Part shown: piece by piece, positions 31,494 through 39,129 of the stretch
Layout: each line of letters opens with the position of its first letter
Position numbering within the stretch: the stretch's first letter is position 1
DNA from: an uncultured Acidimicrobiaceae bacterium
GTDB taxonomy: Bacteria > Actinomycetota > Acidimicrobiia > Acidimicrobiales > RAAP-2
DNA: 41,975 nucleotides
NCBI GenBank assembly: GCA_903873395.1
Contig: CAIQOJ010000068.1
Span: 1-41,975, forward strand
Direction of reading: 5' to 3'
Made by a program: the position numbers and the translations under genes
Notes under the pieces: generated by a model
Databases searched by the model: none
Seen by the model: the letters and a program-made list of their open reading frames with translations, nothing else
What the model was told of the DNA's origin: nothing

Positions 31494-32363
31494 TCAGCTG
31501 CCGAACAAAAGTCCGTAATTCGCACCGCGTCGCAGATGGTGTCCGCCGTCGACAGCCAGGGTCTCACCGCTCACCCAACTCGACTCCGGCCCGGCCAAGA
31601 ACCGGACAGCGGAGGCAATGTCGTCCACCGTCCCCAGGCGGCTGATGGGTGTCTCGGACAGGTAGTCGTCGAGGAGCGGTCCCCCCGCGGTGATGGGCGC
31701 CATGAGTTCGTCGTCGACGATTCCCGGCTGGATCGTGTTGACCCGGATACCCGATCCCCCCAACTCCTCGGCGGCATAGCGGCACAACATGTCGATGCCC
31801 GCCTTGGCCGAGCCATAGGCCCACAGGTAACGATGAGGGAAGTGGCCTGCGCCCGACGACATCCCGATGATCGAACCGCCGATCGACGCAGCACCGTCCA
31901 CACCTGTGCCCTCACCAGCCTTCATCAATGGTGCGCCGTGCTTGATGCACAAGAACGTGCCGATCACATTGAGATCGAGCGTGGCCCGCACGCCATCGAC
32001 GTCCGCATCAGCGATGGGCCCCATGGTGTGCGCCCCGCCAGCGTTTGCCACCAGGATCTCGAGGTGCCCCCGGGGAGATGCAGCCTCGGCAATGGCCGCG
32101 GCAACCTGGTCCTCGACGGTGACGTCGGCCACGACATAACGGGCAGAGCCAACGGGGCCGCCCGCATCAGCAACCGCGGTGGCCACCTCGTGCATCCGAT
32201 CCACGGCGGCGGCCAGCTTGTCCTCGGTCCGTCCGCAGATGACTACATGAGCGCCATCGCGAACTAGTCGCATGGCGGCTGCCTCGCCGATGCCACTTCC
32301 TCCTCCAGTTACCAGCGCGGCATAACCGACGATGCCTGGGGTAGGTGCTGTCGTGTCAGTCAT
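31494..32363 (-). CDS. Short-chain dehydrogenase/reductase
   Basis: 289 residues from ATG 32363; GGAGG is four bases upstream. The NAD(P)-binding ALVTGGGSGIGEAAAMRLV, the VVADVTVEDQV acidic turn, ILVANAGGAHTM (NAG motif), the catalytic Ser in IGMSSGAGHFPH and Tyr/Lys in LWAYGSAKAGIDML are all in place. The end WVSGETLAVDGGHHLRRG is typical of classical SDRs. The Arg in CGRTEDK suggests an NADPH preference. The substrate is unknown. It is divergent from an acyl-CoA synthetase. Confidence 0.9.
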   Translation of the reverse strand: MTDTTAPTPGIVGYAALVTGGGSGIGEAAAMRLVRDGAHVVICGRTEDKLAAAVDRMHEVATAVADAGGPVGSARYVVADVTVEDQVAAAIAEAASPRGHLEILVANAGGAHTMGPIADADVDGVRATLDLNVIGTFLCIKHGAPLMKAGEGTGVDGAASIGGSIIGMSSGAGHFPHRYLWAYGSAKAGIDMLCRYAAEELGGSGIRVNTIQPGIVDDELMAPITAGGPLLDDYLSETPISRLGTVDDIASAVRFLAGPESSWVSGETLAVDGGHHLRRGANYGLLFGS

Positions 32364-32536
32364 GGAGCCTCCATTCGTCCTCGGTCCCGCCGGGTAGCGT
32401 TCCGGTGTTCGGGCCAGCATGCTACGAGCCGTGCCACACCATCGGCACCCAACGGGCACAGAGTGCGACAGCGACGGCATCGGTCCCCGATGGACGCCGG
32501 ACATTGATTCGACACACCAGAGCAGAAAGGCAGCAC

Positions 32537-34189
32537 GTGTCAGCACCCGAGTTCAACCTGGCCGACCTCTTCGAAATCGTGGCCGACGCCGTACCCGACC
32601 GGCTGGCCCTCGTGGCCGGGTCGGTCCGTCTGACCTACCGCCAGCTGGATGAACGCGCCGACCGGTTCGCCAATCACTTGGCATCGGCTGGCATCCGACC
32701 AGGAGCCCATGTGGGCATCCTGGCCCGCAACCGAGCCGAGTGGGTCGAAGCCATGGTGGGCAGCTACAAGTCGCGTACCGTCCCGATCAATCTGAACTTC
32801 CGCTACGTGGCACCCGAACTCCGCTACGTGATCGACAATGCCGATCTCGAGGTACTCGTGTACGAGCGATCGTTGGCCGACCTCGTCGCCGAATCGCTGG
32901 CGGCCGAGGATGCCGACAGCGAGTCGGCCGGAACACTGCATCCACTCCACCTCCTGGTCATCGAAGACGGCACGAGTGCGGCAAGTCCCGATGCCGTTGC
33001 CGCAGCAGCGAACACGGTGCCCGTTCATTACGAAGAAGCCCTCGCAGCTGCAGCCACCGGGCGCACTGTCGTACCGCGCTCACCCGACGACCTCTACGTG
33101 ATCTACACGGGTGGCACCACGGGGATGCCCAAGGGCGTCATGTGGCGCCAAGAGGACATCTTCTTTGCTGCGATGGGTGGTGGTGGGTGGGGACAAGAGC
33201 CACTTACCCAGGCCCAGGGGCTGGCTGCACGGATCGCTACCGACGAGTCGGCCAGGATCCCCATGCTGGTCGTGGGGCCGCTCATGCACGGCAACGCTCA
33301 GTGGGCCATGTGGAACGCCTTCATGATGGGCGGGACGACCGTGCTCTATACCGAGCACCGCTTCGACCCGGACACACTCCTTCGGTTGATCGGCACCGAA
33401 GGCGTGGTATCCGCAGCCCTCGTAGGCGATGCCATGGCCAGACCGCTTGCCGAAGCATTGGCATCGGCACCCGAAGGCACCTACGACGTGTCCTCGCTTG
33501 CCGTGATCGGCTCCGGCGGAGCGATGCTGACCGCCACGGTGAAGGCCGAGCTCGCAGAGTTGCTTCCCACCACGATGATCATGGACCGCTTCGGCTCGAG
33601 TGAGGCAGGGGCGCAAGGTGCCGTCGACATCGGTGCTGGTGGGCCGCGGTTCGTCATGAGCGACGACACGTCAGTGCTCGACGACGACCTCAATCCCCTG
33701 GAGCCAGGAGACGGGCGAACCGGCAGACTGGCCCGCACGGGCCGCATCCCGCTCGGCTACTACAAGGATGAGGCAAAGACAGCTGCGACGTTTCCGACCG
33801 CCCCTGATGGCACCCGGTGGTCGGTACCAGGAGATCTGGCATCGATCGAGCCGGACGGCACCATCACCGTGCATGGACGAGGTTCGGCATCGATCAACTC
33901 GGGAGGCGAGAAGATCTTTCCCGAAGAGGTCGAGGCCGCCGTCAAGACCCATGCCGACGTCTATGACGCCATCGTGGTCGGGCTCCCCGACGAGCGCTTC
34001 GGCCAACAGGTGGCGGTGGCAATTCGCCTTCGGGCAGGTGCTGCCCAGATCACGCTCGACGACCTCCAAGAGCACTGCCGGAACCACATCGCTGGCTACA
34101 AGGTCCCGAGGCGCATCCTCTTCGTTGATGAGATTCCGCTGACAGCAGCCGGAAAGCCTGACGCCAAGGCGGCAAAAGAGCTCTTCTGA
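32537..34189 (+). CDS. Acyl-CoA synthetase (AMP-dependent ligase)
   Basis: 550 residues. GTG 32537 is preceded by AAAGG six bases upstream; the longer upstream frame is non-coding in look. The AMP-binding P-loop is VIYTGGTTGMPKGVMWRQ. MDRFGSSEAG, then LARTGRIPLGYYKD, then the hinge region GRGSASINSGGEKIFPEEVE and the catalytic Lys in LTAAGKPDAK complete the ANL set. It activates a carboxylic acid as the adenylate and then the CoA thioester. It resembles FadD-type actinobacterial enzymes for steroid side chains or medium-long acids; the substrate is unknown. The SDR is divergent. Confidence 0.92.
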   Translation: MSAPEFNLADLFEIVADAVPDRLALVAGSVRLTYRQLDERADRFANHLASAGIRPGAHVGILARNRAEWVEAMVGSYKSRTVPINLNFRYVAPELRYVIDNADLEVLVYERSLADLVAESLAAEDADSESAGTLHPLHLLVIEDGTSAASPDAVAAAANTVPVHYEEALAAAATGRTVVPRSPDDLYVIYTGGTTGMPKGVMWRQEDIFFAAMGGGGWGQEPLTQAQGLAARIATDESARIPMLVVGPLMHGNAQWAMWNAFMMGGTTVLYTEHRFDPDTLLRLIGTEGVVSAALVGDAMARPLAEALASAPEGTYDVSSLAVIGSGGAMLTATVKAELAELLPTTMIMDRFGSSEAGAQGAVDIGAGGPRFVMSDDTSVLDDDLNPLEPGDGRTGRLARTGRIPLGYYKDEAKTAATFPTAPDGTRWSVPGDLASIEPDGTITVHGRGSASINSGGEKIFPEEVEAAVKTHADVYDAIVVGLPDERFGQQVAVAIRLRAGAAQITLDDLQEHCRNHIAGYKVPRRILFVDEIPLTAAGKPDAKAAKELF

Positions 34190-34238
34190 GCGATCCCCGG
34201 GCTACGGCACGTACGCCCTGGTGCATCGTCCTACGGCG

Positions 34239-35165
34239 TCATGCAGCAGTCAGGCCGATCGCCAACTCGGAATGGGCACGTCGCACTGCGGCAACCACTC
34301 TCTCAGAAGTCGCGCCGAGCAGTCGGTCGTCGATATCGACCATGCGCACCGTGGCAGCATCCGGCCACAGCCCGACCACACGAGCAGGCACTGGTCTCGA
34401 CGGCCATCGCAATCCGGCCACCAGGGCCGGGAAGGCCAACTCCTCCTGCCATAGCTCCCCCGGGCGACCCGACACCACCGAGATCAGCGCAACACTCGAT
34501 GTGTCCGCTGTACACCGGGGATCTTCGCTGGGAACACCAATGGTCTGGCGGTCACCAGCCTGGCTGTCATCAGAGGTGCCAGGCAGGCTGTAGGCGTCTC
34601 CCGCCAATACCACCTGGACGTCAGCTCGCCCTTTCAGACGCACCGTGCGCGGCCCCGGACAGGTCCAAAGATCGTTCGGAGCACCGAACAGGCATCGAGA
34701 GCCAAGTGCCGCCCAATCGAAGGCGACCCAGAGAGCACTCGCCCAGGTCACAGCCTCCGCCAAGACAACAGCGCGAGCCCCTGGCGCGAGACCTGCCAAC
34801 CACGGCTCCCAGTGATAGGTGCGCCATCCGGTCTGCCGCCAGCAGTCCAGAGCTTCGGCGACCACTGGTTCCGCCGCGGTCGCTGGAGCCTTGAAGCGCC
34901 CCTCTACGCAGGCCCGCACCAAGGCAAGCCCCAAGCTCCGGCGGACGAACGCCGGCTTCCACCGGAACTCCTCTGGCGCCGTTGGGTTGGACCATTGACC
35001 GTCGATGGAGGCGCCGGTGACCTCGACGAGCCCACCTGGTGCTGTGTGGGCCATCGCCTCGGCAACGGCAGCGACCAGGTGGTCTCGCACCACACCGATC
35101 TGGCGATCATGCTCCGGCACCGGTGCCACGAGGGCGCTGGCGCGGGCATGAGCCCGCCCGGTCAT
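34239..35165 (-). CDS. Unrecognised protein with degenerate RecB/PD-(D/E)XK-like core (partner B)
   Basis: 308 residues; ATG 35165 overlaps the stop of the next gene (ATGA). I do not recognise a family by name. Residues 174-290 look like a RecB nuclease core: TVRLKGRADVQVVL (motif II, D182), then SVALISVVSGRPGE (motif III position, with Ser229 and Val231 where D/E-x-K is expected), and EELAFPALVAGLRW then ARVVGLWP. The upstream gene has SVALVDVISGPRR in the same place, so the two are related. The N-terminal half contains a Trp-rich region (GWRTYHWEPWLAGL). The catalytic Lys is missing, so it is more likely structural or nucleic-acid binding than nuclease. It is translationally coupled to partner A. 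Confidence 0.6.
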   Translation of the reverse strand: MTGRAHARASALVAPVPEHDRQIGVVRDHLVAAVAEAMAHTAPGGLVEVTGASIDGQWSNPTAPEEFRWKPAFVRRSLGLALVRACVEGRFKAPATAAEPVVAEALDCWRQTGWRTYHWEPWLAGLAPGARAVVLAEAVTWASALWVAFDWAALGSRCLFGAPNDLWTCPGPRTVRLKGRADVQVVLAGDAYSLPGTSDDSQAGDRQTIGVPSEDPRCTADTSSVALISVVSGRPGELWQEELAFPALVAGLRWPSRPVPARVVGLWPDAATVRMVDIDDRLLGATSERVVAAVRRAHSELAIGLTAA

Positions 35166-36400
35166 GCGGCAACCTCGTGTCGAAACTGAGGCGCTCGTGT
35201 GATGTCATCAGAAAGCCCGACATACGGGTGATGTGCAGGGTCCGTCACTTGTTGGGGCCGATCAGCGAGGCCTTCTCCTTCCCCGAGGACAGTCATCCAT
35301 CCGACTGCATCAGTCGTCCGGGCCAGTGCGGCCAACGGTTCGGCCGCGCACGCAGGACAGCCATCACCCAGCGGCAGGGTCTCACCGGCCCGACAGCCTG
35401 CAACGGGCCGTCCCAGCACCTGGGAAACGAGCGCAGACATTCCGGCCAGTAGCCGTTGGGAAGCTGCCACCAAGATCTCCGGTGACACCGGATCCACATC
35501 CAGTTCGCCGGTTTGCGTGTAGTACGTCGCAGCAGCGAACGGCGAGGCCCCAGTGCGAAGCGTCTCCACCAATGCTTCAAGGTGGCGGTCAGCACGGTGC
35601 TCAAGACGGCGAGGCCCCGAGATGACGTCCACCAGTGCCACCGAACCTTCGGAGGCAGCGGGACGACCGATGACAAGATCCACACGGGTCATCAATTCGA
35701 CGGCGCCACCGGCCAAACCGGCCCGCAACACGTCCTTTGTCCGTGGCATCCATGCCGGGTCAAAGGTTGGCCAGCGGGCAAGGAGATCTTCGCTCTGGCG
35801 GCAGACCTCGGTCATCAGGCCGCCTCGCTCGGACTCCGACAGGTCGTTGATCCAGGCGACCAGCGGTGCCTGGTAGTCATCAATGGCCAATGCGGCCATC
35901 CCGTCTTCGATGGGATCGCCGATCGCCCCGGTGGTCACCAACTGGCGGAACAAGACATCTACGAGCGCCCCGCAAGCCATCGCCACCGTCAACGGCCTGG
36001 CCGATGGTGCGGTGAGTTCTCGGTGGCGTGCACAGATGAGCGCGCGCCGCAGGCGAGTGGGTGTGACGACGAGGCGATCGCGGTGACCGGTCGCAAAGGG
36101 ATCGGCCGGCGTGTCCGAGGTGCCAGGGGCCCACTCAAGGGCCAGCCGTTGCTCAAGCGCAGGAAGGCCGTCGGCGGACAGCCCCATGGCAGCCAGTCCC
36201 GAGTCGATGCCGGCCCCCAGTTCGGCGGCCAAGGAGGGATCTGCCTGTGGTCGTGCTCTGCCGGTCATGCGGAGTCGCTCGAGCAATCCTGGTCCAGCGA
36301 GCGGCGTCCCGTGAGAGCCGGTCATCATGCTTGGAGATGCAGCATGTGGTTCCGACGGGGAGATAACGGGCGAGGCACCACGTGTCGTCGGGGCGGTCAT
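35162..36400 (-). CDS. Unrecognised protein with RecB/Cas4-like fold and four-Cys pattern (partner A)
   Basis: 412 residues from ATG 36400; ATG 36406 and internal ATGs are alternatives, and no ribosome-binding site decides. From residue 110: LVVTPTRLRRALICARHREL (C123) resembles the opening of AddB/Cas4-type nucleases, and MACGALVDVLFRQLV matches the following G-xx-(V/H) helix. Core: MTRVDLVIGRP (D241), SVALVDVISGPRRLEHRADRH (D258, with Ile260 where Lys is expected). Then C336-x11-C348-x2-C351 near the C-terminus (GCRAGE...GDGCPACA). One early and three late cysteines is the arrangement that binds a 4Fe-4S cluster in AddB and Cas4. The catalytic Lys is absent. Divergent from a patatin gene. 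Confidence 0.6.
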   Translation of the reverse strand: MTAPTTRGASPVISPSEPHAASPSMMTGSHGTPLAGPGLLERLRMTGRARPQADPSLAAELGAGIDSGLAAMGLSADGLPALEQRLALEWAPGTSDTPADPFATGHRDRLVVTPTRLRRALICARHRELTAPSARPLTVAMACGALVDVLFRQLVTTGAIGDPIEDGMAALAIDDYQAPLVAWINDLSESERGGLMTEVCRQSEDLLARWPTFDPAWMPRTKDVLRAGLAGGAVELMTRVDLVIGRPAASEGSVALVDVISGPRRLEHRADRHLEALVETLRTGASPFAAATYYTQTGELDVDPVSPEILVAASQRLLAGMSALVSQVLGRPVAGCRAGETLPLGDGCPACAAEPLAALARTTDAVGWMTVLGEGEGLADRPQQVTDPAHHPYVGLSDDITRAPQFRHEVAA

Positions 36401-36425
36401 GAACATGGCGGCAGTCTGCAGGATG

Positions 36426-36440
36426 GGTGTTACAAACACC
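36426..36440. promoter_or_regulatory. 15-bp palindrome between divergent genes
   Basis: GGTGTT, ACA, AACACC: perfect 6-bp arms, between the partner A start (36400) and the patatin gene (36475). It is a plausible operator for either. Confidence 0.45.
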
Positions 36441-36460
36441 GGAGGCCTGCAGGTGACCGG

Positions 36461-36474
36461 TAGCCTCTCGCACG
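36461..36474 (+). promoter_or_regulatory. Leaderless -10 for patatin gene
   Basis: TAGCCT at 36461-36466, eight bases before ATG 36475; no ribosome-binding site. Confidence 0.35.
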
Positions 36475-37659
36475 ATGACTCCCGCCGCCGCCAACACACT
36501 CTTCTTCGCTGTGTTCGGCGCAGCCACCATCGCCTTTGTCATCCTGGTCATCGTGACCTTTCGCTTCACGTGGGTCCGGATGACCGCTTCACGGAACAGC
36601 TGGCTGGACAGCCAGCACGGCCAGCCACTCGACGAGGAGGTTGACGGCGCTGACGGTACTGAAGACGAAGAAGAAGAGGAGGAGGAGCTGACCGCTCTCG
36701 TGCTGGCCGGAGGGAGCACTCGAGGAGCCGTGCAGATCGGCATGCTCCAGGTTCTGGCCGAACACGGGTTTCTTCCCGATCGGATCTACGGATCCTCGGT
36801 GGGAGCCATCAATGGCGTGGCCTTTGCCAACGATCCCACTGTGGCGGGGGTCGAGCACATGACCCGGGTTTGGAAGAGCGTCCGTCGACAGACCATCTAC
36901 CCCCAGGGTCGCCTCCACGGGCCATGGCTCTATCTCCAGCAGCGGGACTCGGTCTACTCCAACCTGGGACTACGCTCGATCATCGAAGAGGGCCTCACAT
37001 GCGAGCGCCTCGAAGAGATGGTCATCCCCGTCGAGGTGGTGGCCACATCGCTCACTGATGGCGGCGAGCACTGGTTCACTTCTGGTTCTGCTGTCGATGC
37101 TGTGTTGGCATCGACAGCCATGCCGGCCATCTATCCCCCGATGGAGATCGCCGGTGAGCGCTACATCGATGGCGGCGTGGTCGACAATGTGCCCATACAG
37201 CGGGCCATCGATGCGGGTGCCACTCGGATCGTGGTCCTCTTGTGCAGCCCACCGATCTTCTCCCCGCCTCGGTCCAAGCGCCCAGTGGAGGGGATGGTCA
37301 ACGCCTTGGTCATCGCCATCCACGCCCGGTTCGTGCGCGACATGGCCCACCTCCCCGAGGGCATTGAGGTCATCGTCTGCGTCGGCCCCGAAGATGCCAC
37401 CCGCGACTTCGACGATTTCTCCACGACGGAAGAGCTCATCGCCAAGGGTCGGGCAGAAGCCTCAGAAGTGGTCCGCCGCTACGGGCTGGGGACCATCCCT
37501 CACCCCGGGATCCCTCGTCCGGTCCCTGCTGACCCGCCACATGTGGACCCCAGCACATTGGACACTGGCGATCTGGATGCAAGCGGACCGCATCTGGGTG
37601 AACTGCATCTGGGGGAAGAGGACGCCGGGCCCACCGGCCCCGAGACCTTCGCCTCCTGA
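36475..37659 (+). CDS. Membrane-anchored patatin-like phospholipase
   Basis: 394 residues. An N-terminal helix (FFAVFGAATIAFVILVIVTF) and a run of acidic residues (about 56-71, mostly Glu and Asp) precede the patatin domain. The oxyanion loop is VLAGGSTRGAVQIGML, the nucleophile Ser is in IYGSSVGAINGVAF (G-x-S-x-G), and the catalytic Asp is in YIDGGVVDNVPIQRA (DGG). The active dyad is complete. It should hydrolyse acyl esters of lipids near the membrane. The C-terminus is Pro/Asp-rich. The substrate and the role of the acidic run are unknown. Confidence 0.9.
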   Translation: MTPAAANTLFFAVFGAATIAFVILVIVTFRFTWVRMTASRNSWLDSQHGQPLDEEVDGADGTEDEEEEEEELTALVLAGGSTRGAVQIGMLQVLAEHGFLPDRIYGSSVGAINGVAFANDPTVAGVEHMTRVWKSVRRQTIYPQGRLHGPWLYLQQRDSVYSNLGLRSIIEEGLTCERLEEMVIPVEVVATSLTDGGEHWFTSGSAVDAVLASTAMPAIYPPMEIAGERYIDGGVVDNVPIQRAIDAGATRIVVLLCSPPIFSPPRSKRPVEGMVNALVIAIHARFVRDMAHLPEGIEVIVCVGPEDATRDFDDFSTTEELIAKGRAEASEVVRRYGLGTIPHPGIPRPVPADPPHVDPSTLDTGDLDASGPHLGELHLGEEDAGPTGPETFAS

Positions 37660-37675
37660 GCCGAACCACCCAACG

Positions 37676-38422
37676 TCAGCCTTCGAGAGCCGGCGGCCCG
37701 TCGATCCAGCCCGTCCCCGGAACGTAGTGACGCAGGATCTTGGCCGGCACCCCGCCGATCACGCATCGATCCGGGAACGTTCCACGGACCACCGCTCCAG
37801 CTGCCACCACCGTGTTCTCACCGAGCGTCGTGCCCGGCAGGATGACGACACCGGTACCGAGCCAACTTCCCCGGCCGATGGCCACCGGCACATCGTGAGG
37901 CCACTGGGTATGCACCACCTCGTCGGGGTTCTCATACCCGTGGTTCTGGTCGGTGATGTACACATACGGGCCGGTATGCACGTCATCGCCGATCTCGATG
38001 GAGAAGTGGCCGATGACATGGCTTCCTCTACCGATCATGCAACGGTCGCCGATCCGGACCACAGGGTCAGTCACCATCTCCTGTCCGGGCACCATGCCGG
38101 CCGTCAGCGCCACGTTGGGCCCTACCAGCGTGTCCACGCCGATCCGGATCCACCGCTCACCGAAGATGGCGCCGGTCGGGAAGCAGAGACAACTCCCCTG
38201 CCCGAAGGCCCCGAATCGTTCAGCCAGGCGGTCATCTGGGCCTGTCGCCCCATGGCGGCAGATCCAGTCCCAGCCCGCATGAATCAGAGCGTTGAGCCTG
38301 CGATGACGACTCCGTCGCAGGTCCCGACCGGTTGGCACGCCAGGATGTGGCGGTAAGCCACGTCGTCCGGCCGCCGGCCGAGATCCGTCGTCGGTGCTCT
38401 TGTCGGAAGCGGCTGCACTCAC
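37676..38422 (-). CDS. Hexapeptide-repeat (left-handed beta-helix) acyltransferase
   Basis: 248 residues from GTG 38422 (GTG 38470 is an alternative). The N-terminal 45 residues are basic and variable. Then come hexapeptide turns: IRIGVDTLVGPNVALTAG, VRIGDRCMIGRGSHVIGHFS, IEIGDDVHTGPYVYITDQ and the catalytic-type His in DQNHGYENPD, then VAIGRGSWLGTGVVILPGT and GENTVVAAGAVVRG, ending VIGGVPAKILRHYVPG. This is the trimeric acetyltransferase architecture (NodL/WbbJ-like). The acceptor sugar or lipid is unknown. It faces the patatin gene with 16 bp between stops. Confidence 0.85.
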   Translation of the reverse strand: MSAAASDKSTDDGSRPAAGRRGLPPHPGVPTGRDLRRSRHRRLNALIHAGWDWICRHGATGPDDRLAERFGAFGQGSCLCFPTGAIFGERWIRIGVDTLVGPNVALTAGMVPGQEMVTDPVVRIGDRCMIGRGSHVIGHFSIEIGDDVHTGPYVYITDQNHGYENPDEVVHTQWPHDVPVAIGRGSWLGTGVVILPGTTLGENTVVAAGAVVRGTFPDRCVIGGVPAKILRHYVPGTGWIDGPPALEG

Positions 38423-38563
38423 GCCGTGACGGTAACCGACCGACTGGGTCGCTGACCATGTGAGACGCACGACAGGGCATCGTTCGACGCACAGACCTCA
38501 GCGACCTAGCGTCAGCGTCGATGTTCTGGCCGATGCTCGGCCGCACTCGAGGGAAGGGACACG

Positions 38564-38920
38564 ATGATCAAGCTGACCTGCCTACTGCGCCGCAAAGAAG
38601 GACTGACGCCGGCCGAGTTCCATGCGTACTGGCGAGACGTGCACGGACCCCTGATCGCTTCCTCGAGCGCCGCCAACTACGTGATCCGCTACGAGCAGAA
38701 TCCGCGTCCGCTGGCCGACTACCGCAACGATGACGATCGATCGGGCTACGACGGGGTGACCGTCCAGTGGTTCGAGTCGATGGAGAGCTACTACGCCCAC
38801 ATGGGCGAGGACGACTTTCCCGCCATGATGGAGGACATTGCCAAGTTCCTCGACACCGACAGCCTGGACATGGTGCTGACCGAGGAGCCTCGCATCATCA
38901 TCGACGGCTCGGTCGACTGA
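38564..38920 (+). CDS. EthD-domain protein
   Basis: 118 residues from ATG 38564, after GAAGGGA. It begins IKLTCLLRRKEGLTPAEFHAYWRDVHGPLI, the defining EthD motif (F-x-x-Y-W-x-x-x-H-G-P). VQWFESMESYYAHMGEDDFPAMMEDIAKFLD and EEPRIII complete the ferredoxin-like dimeric fold. EthD proteins accompany cytochrome P450 systems (the name comes from ether degradation in Rhodococcus), and a P450 lies just downstream. The biochemical role is unknown. Its stop codon lies inside a 13-bp tandem repeat. Confidence 0.85.
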   Translation: MIKLTCLLRRKEGLTPAEFHAYWRDVHGPLIASSSAANYVIRYEQNPRPLADYRNDDDRSGYDGVTVQWFESMESYYAHMGEDDFPAMMEDIAKFLDTDSLDMVLTEEPRIIIDGSVD

Positions 38921-38990
38921 ACTGGTCGACTGAACTGGTCGGCTGAACCGGTCGGCTGAACCGGTCGACTGAAGCAGTCGACCGAAGCAG
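38913..38990. repeat. Six 13-bp tandem units beginning over the EthD stop codon
   Basis: TCGACTGAACTGG (38913-38925) repeats exactly once, then becomes TCGGCTGAACCGG twice, then TCGACTGAAGCAG and TCGACCGAAGCAG. The TGA stop codon (38918-38920) is inside unit one. The pairing of units suggests stepwise duplication. Confidence 0.9.
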
Positions 38991-39053
38991 TCAATTCAGG
39001 ACGAACGAAGGCGCACGTCCTGAGCTCTCAGCGATCGGCCTGGGGTTCCCGCG

Positions 39054-39082
39054 TTGACGGACTGACTCCTCAGACATACGAT
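39054..39082 (+). promoter_or_regulatory. Sigma-70-like promoter of the P450 operon
   Basis: TTGACG (39054-39059), 17-base spacer, TACGAT (39077-39082). The predicted start, about 39089, falls on the first bases of the operator. Confidence 0.65.
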
Positions 39083-39087
39083 CCTAT

Positions 39088-39110
39088 TGATCGGACAGAG
39101 TGTCCGATCA
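39088..39110. promoter_or_regulatory. TetR-type operator, 10+3+10 perfect palindrome
   Basis: TGATCGGACA, GAG, TGTCCGATCA. It overlaps the predicted transcription start and precedes the ribosome-binding site GGAGGGGG (39114-39121). A TetR gene is the second gene of the operon, so autoregulation is likely. Confidence 0.72.
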
Positions 39111-39129
39111 TCTGGAGGGGGTGTCCGGC

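Noticed and set aside
36475-37659. CBASS-type patatin effector
   Set aside because: No cyclase, sensor or ubiquitin-like partner lies nearby, and the N-terminal membrane helix fits a housekeeping lipase.
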